From Chamaecrista fasciculata (taxonomy: Eukaryota; Streptophyta; Magnoliopsida; Fabales; Fabaceae), in the NCBI GenBank assembly GCA_003254925.1, contig QANZ01056481.1, positions 31,023-95,022 of the forward strand: DNA of 64,000 nucleotides. Reading direction: 5' to 3'. Numbering within the stretch: position 1 is the first letter of the stretch; every line of letters begins with the position of its first letter. Positions 60,545 through 64,000 of the stretch are shown in pieces. The notes under the pieces were generated by a model. That model had not been told where the DNA came from. It worked only from the letters and a program-made list of their open reading frames with translations, and ran no database searches. The position numbers and the translations under genes are program-made.

Positions 60545-60917
60545 TAAATAATTGGCTTAAGTGTACTTTTGGTCCTTTAACTTTTTTTGTTGCAACTTTG
60601 GTCCTTTAACTTTTGAAAACGTCTCAATTTGGTCCCTTAACTTTTTTGTTGCAATTTTGGTCCCTAACTTTTGAAAACGTCTCACCATTGGTCCCAAGTT
60701 AGGGGACCAAAATTGAGACTTTTGCGAAAGTTATGGGACTAATAGTGAGACGTTTTCAAAAGTTATGAGACTAAAATTGCAATAAAAAAAGTTAGGGGAC
60801 CAACTTGAGACTTTTGCAAAAGTTAGGAGACTAAAATTGCAACAAAAAAGTTAAAGGACCAAATTGAGACCTTTCCGAAAGTTAGGGGACCAAAAATGCA
60901 CTTAAGCCAAAATAATT
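60545..60917. mobile_element. MULE-like TIR element (GGCTTAAGTG ends) with 9-bp TSD
   Basis: The element spans 60554-60908 (355 bases); its ends are inverted GGCTTAAGTGTACTTTTGGTCC and its complement. It consists of alternating GGTCC..AACTTTTG blocks that can fold back. TAAATAATT (60545-60553) and AAAATAATT (60909-60917) match at 8 of 9 bases. The homologous spot near 58245-58265 lacks the element. The same terminus closes the element at the window start (563). Confidence 0.85.
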
Positions 60918-61217
60918 TAACAAATCAATTGTATTATTATTAAATGTCTAATCAGCTGTAGTTTGTGCAGAGTAATGATAAAGGTTGAGTTACGAGGCAG
61001 CCTATGGAGAGGTTCCTACTACCTATTTTGTAATTATCAAATAAATAAATTTTGTTTCATATCTCTTTCTTTCTCCCTTCGTCTTCTGAGTTCTTTCACT
61101 TTCATCTTTCCTTTCAAGTTTCAACTATTCAAAATGCTTCTCGCGCGGGATTCATTGTGGGGTTTTCACTTTTCTGAGCTATCTTACAGATATGAAGTAA
61201 GTCGTAACGACTATCAA

Positions 61218-61262
61218 GTCCCACATCGCCTGAGTTTAACATTTCTTCGTGTTTATATATAA
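61218..61262 (+). promoter_or_regulatory. Pol III snRNA promoter of the broken U6 copy 3
   Basis: USE at 61218-61228 and TATA (TTTATATATAA) at 61252-61262 are both intact and properly spaced, although the RNA behind them is broken. Confidence 0.85.
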
Positions 61263-61282
61263 TCGCTTCGCACTCTTTATAC

Positions 61283-61340
61283 GTCCCTTCGGGGACATTC
61301 GATAAAATTGAAACGATAAAGAAAAGATTAGCATGCCCCT
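61283..61340 (+). pseudogene. Truncated, mutated U6 (copy 3)
   Basis: The first 58 bases follow U6, with substitutions (CATTCG, TTGAAACGATAAAGAAAAG) and one G missing in ATGCCCC; then homology stops at 61340. The ACAGAGA box is mutated and the 3' half is absent, so no functional U6 is made. Confidence 0.9.
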
Positions 61341-61343
61341 AAA

Positions 61344-61388
61344 CCCGTTGAGTTTTCCATTAAGATCGGGAAGAACTTTTCCAACAGC
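61344..61388 (-). pseudogene. GAPDH-like coding fragment, antisense, fused to U6 copy 3
   Basis: On the minus strand 15 residues read AVGKVLPDLNGKLNG, the conserved C-domain segment of cytosolic glyceraldehyde-3-phosphate dehydrogenase. The preceding VPS may continue the match after a small deletion. The fragment abuts the U6 breakpoint. It cannot encode an enzyme. Confidence 0.6.
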
Positions 61389-61449
61389 CTCTGATGGCAC
61401 AAGAGTGACACAAGTTTCATTAGCATATATAAGGGAACGGACTGCACAA

Positions 61450-61492
61450 GTCCCACATCGACCAGTTATAAACATTGACTAAGGTATATAAA
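61450..61492 (+). promoter_or_regulatory. Orphan snRNA-type promoter (USE and TATA)
   Basis: USE GTCCCACATCG at 61450-61460 and TATATAAA at 61485-61492 are separated by 24 bases, the Pol III spacing. No snRNA that I recognise begins at the expected start (about 61514). The next TTTT is at 61532, so any Pol III transcript would be very short. Confidence 0.5.
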
Positions 61493-61637
61493 CAATTGAC
61501 ACCCTTGACACCAAGCATTAAGGGAACGAGCTTTTGACCAAAGTTGGGGCATTAAGATGATTTGGACACCGCTTTGCTTCTCAGCTTTGGCTCCTTCGTT
61601 TAAACCATCATTTTTTGTGCCCTGGAATGATGAAAAC

Positions 61638-61672
61638 GTCCCTTCGGGGACATTCAATAAAATTGGAACGAT
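61638..61672 (+). pseudogene. U6 5'-head fragment 1
   Basis: Begins exactly at the U6 first base (GTCCCTTCGGGGACATTC) and runs 35 bases to AACGAT. It is preceded by GCCCTGGAATGATGAAAAC, also found before fragment 2. Confidence 0.85.
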
Positions 61673-61803
61673 TAAACCATCATCTTTTGAGCACCGGATC
61701 CTCTGCCGTACCGCACGGTGTGCGGTGCGGCAGGGACCAATAGGGGAGTGCCACGTGGGCGCACCTTCCCTCCCCATCTTTTGTGCCCTGGAATGATGAA
61801 AAT

Positions 61804-61831
61804 GTCTCTTCGGGGACATTCAATAAAATTG
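61804..61831 (+). pseudogene. U6 5'-head fragment 2
   Basis: 28 bases of U6 head (GTCTCTTCGGGGACATTC, ending AAAATTG). The upstream flank repeats that of fragment 1, so the two are copies of one chimeric unit of about 60 bases. Confidence 0.8.
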
Positions 61832-61841
61832 ATTATGATTT

Positions 61842-62174
61842 TGTTAGAATTATTTTATTTGGACTTAATTAATTATGATTTTTTTTTTTTGAANATTAAT
61901 TATGATTTTTTTTTTTGAAATACTGGTTGAATGTAAAGCTCGACAAGGAGCATGATACCTAGGTTTTGGTCTCACTCTTTTGAATGGGCCTTGGGCCTAA
62001 TAATGATACAATGTGATTAGTGTTGTGCTAATGGGCTGACTATCCATGATGGGTGGATAAATGCTCTCTATAAATAAGTTGAGTCCCTCTCCAACCTCTA
62101 TTTATTGATTTATTAGAGTGTTTTAGATTATACCTATGATCCATTCGCTAAATGGGAATTGAAAAATTCCAACA
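61842..62174. mobile_element. Solo LTR
   Basis: The 333-base block starts TGTTAGAATT and ends AATTCCAACA, near-perfect inverted LTR termini of the TG...CA type. A TATA-like CTCTATAAATAAG lies inside, as in a retroviral-type LTR promoter. Its flanks (GATTT and CGTTT) do not form a clean 5-bp duplication. A single N at 61894 lies within a local duplication of ATTAATTATGATTTTT. Confidence 0.65.
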
Positions 62175-64000
62175 CGTTTCTCTGGTTCTATCTGTATTTC
62201 TGGGTTTAAATTTTTTATCTTTACTTTTTTTTTCCTCTGTTCCAATGGCAAACGAAGATCATGTAATCCCATAGAACATAGCATCATCTGGTCTCTGTAT
62301 TGTATTACTGAAATGTTATTTGTTGCTCACATGGCTAATGAGTAATGACGTCTATAATTGATATATTCTCAAATCTCAATCAATTTTTTCATCAGTTATG
62401 AAACACAAGCAAGAATACTGTCATCTTTTAAGCTGATACCCAACTATAATCCGCATTTCTCCTTTCTTTTAAGCTAAAATGTAAAAATAGAATTTAAGTA
62501 ATGGTGCCATTCACTTCTTTTCTCCAAAAGTGATGCTACGATCATATTTTGGCTCAAAGAAAGTAAAATTAATCTTAAATAGACTAGTGATAAGTAAATT
62601 GTAAATTGTTGTTAAAAAGATATGTAAATTGTTGTTACAAGAAGTAGTGATACAAGTTTTTGTAAAGAATATAGTCAAGGTAAAAGGATTTTTTTAACCC
62701 TAAAGTGAGTTCAATTTTAGTTATACTCAAAGTTTTTTAGGTTAATTATGCTCTCAATATTTCATATTTAAATCAATTGTAATCTCAATATTTTATATTT
62801 GATTCAATTATGCTCTAAAAAAGTTTAGAATTAGTTAAAACTAACCTTATACTTAAGGGTGGTAATAGTATTTTTTTTCCTATAATGAATTTATCTTAGA
62901 TTGTCAAGAAATTACAATGTTTATAACTTGGCCAAAGTTTCAAATTGATCTTTTATGTACACGGTTAGGTTTCAAATTAGTCTATTATCTTTCATTTATT
63001 TTAGGTTAGTCTTATATGTTTTTGTAATGTTTCGAATTGGTCCCGAAAATACTTTATATGATCATATCTCTCTTATTTTAAGCTCAAATGCAACGAATTC
63101 AAACTTACGAGTTTCTTTTAATGAGTACTTTGAGACCATCGATAAACAAGGTCAAATAGAGTCCTCGAAGTGAATAATTCATTTTATAGTCAATTAAGTG
63201 AAACTGGTCATATCTCTTGTTTGAAGTCTGAATGCGACGAATTTGAAACTATATGTTAACTTTTAAAGAGTTATTTCTTTATTCAGCTAAGATCAATATT
63301 AAATGAGGTCAATCGCATCTTGAGAGTATTGTTGGGACCAATTTAGAACATCATAACATCATATAAGACCAATCTAAAATAAAATAAAAGATAAGGGACT
63401 AATTTAAAACCTATCCCATACATAAATGACCAATTTGAGACGTTGGCATTCTAACTTTGTACCCATTGCCATTTTGTTTTTTTGTTAAGGTATCCAATAC
63501 CTTATCCTTTATAAAGTCTCCTCCTGAAGCCTCGGAGAGAATAATGCTGGAATACTTTTTATAGTAAATTAATAAAGTTTATATAAACATTATTATAACT
63601 AATCCGATTTATATCTATTTAAATAAAACTAACTTTACACAAATATTACAAAACGTAGTTGCTAAGGTAAAAGAACAAATTAATAATCAATTTATTTGAA
63701 TCAAATTATAGTTAATACATTCAATTGATTATAATAATATTTTGAAATCCTATTTCTTTTTTGTCTAATTTTATAACATGTATAATGTCTTAAAAATGAA
63801 AGCCATTAGTGTCACATTATTGAGGAAGGAAAACACAACTTACACAAGGAAAGCGTCAAAGAGAAATAAATTAGGAATCTTTTATCTCCATTATTCTCCA
63901 TTTGTGTGTATATTCTAAATATATATTTAGAAGATGAGTAGAAGATGACGAGGACGTTAGTTAAGAGAAATAAGAATATCCTAAAGCATCTCAGGATCTG
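62175..64000. repeat. Downstream part of the third U6-flanking unit
   Basis: From 62175 the sequence resumes homology with unit 2 (CGTTTCTCTGGTTC at 62175 corresponds to 58815). The pairing continues through 62945-63450 (with 59620-60070) and 63690-63730 (with 60361-60420). No gene is present. The last 250 bases are unrelated AT-rich DNA. Confidence 0.7.

Overview
The window is nuclear DNA of a flowering plant, almost certainly a eudicot. The signs are small exons separated by AT-rich GT-AG introns, plant-specific gene families (TIP aquaporin, pollen Ole e 1-like, MUB, EXO70, DHHC S-acyltransferase), plant-type Pol III U6 promoters (USE GTCCCACATCG plus TATA) and typical plant transposon debris. 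I cannot name the species; a rosid is only a guess. No CRISPR array, operon or tRNA gene was found. Three single Ns (21147, 47321, 61894) mark assembly joins.

Layout. 1-563 holds the right part of a large foldback TIR element, and 600-2281 a broken Ty3/Gypsy-like retrotransposon with a retropepsin domain. 6945-8639 (+) is a seed-type tonoplast aquaporin (TIP3) with a seed-maturation-type promoter. 9874-10868 (-) is a secreted pollen Ole e 1-like protein. 17746-20625 (-) is a membrane-anchored ubiquitin-fold protein (MUB). 23968-30887 (-) is a seven-exon CID-domain protein of the RPRD/Rtt103 type with a probable 5'-leader intron to about 32340. 34133-36334 (-) is an intronless EXO70 exocyst subunit. 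39206-42766 (+) is a seven-exon type II membrane putative glycosyltransferase. 50051-55850 (+) is a five-exon DHHC S-acyltransferase with a dead retrotransposon RNase H fragment in intron 2. 56828-64000 is a U6 snRNA cluster: two intact genes and a third, broken unit invaded by a GAPDH-like fragment, further U6 heads and a solo LTR.

The genes are an ordinary mixed plant neighbourhood, with no common pathway visible. The spaces between them are filled by small non-autonomous elements, several with clear target-site duplications: MULE-like (9 bp), hAT (8 bp), Tourist-like (TAA) and tRNA-derived SINEs.

The most unusual pattern is a recurring class of very short (about 12-25 nt) oligo(A)- or oligo(T)-containing insertions, each between 10-17 bp direct repeats. 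At least eleven occur across the window, and one has an empty site preserved in a neighbouring duplicated segment. They look like extreme 5'-truncated LINE/SINE integrations. Exon coordinates were derived by hand from splice signals and reading-frame continuity.
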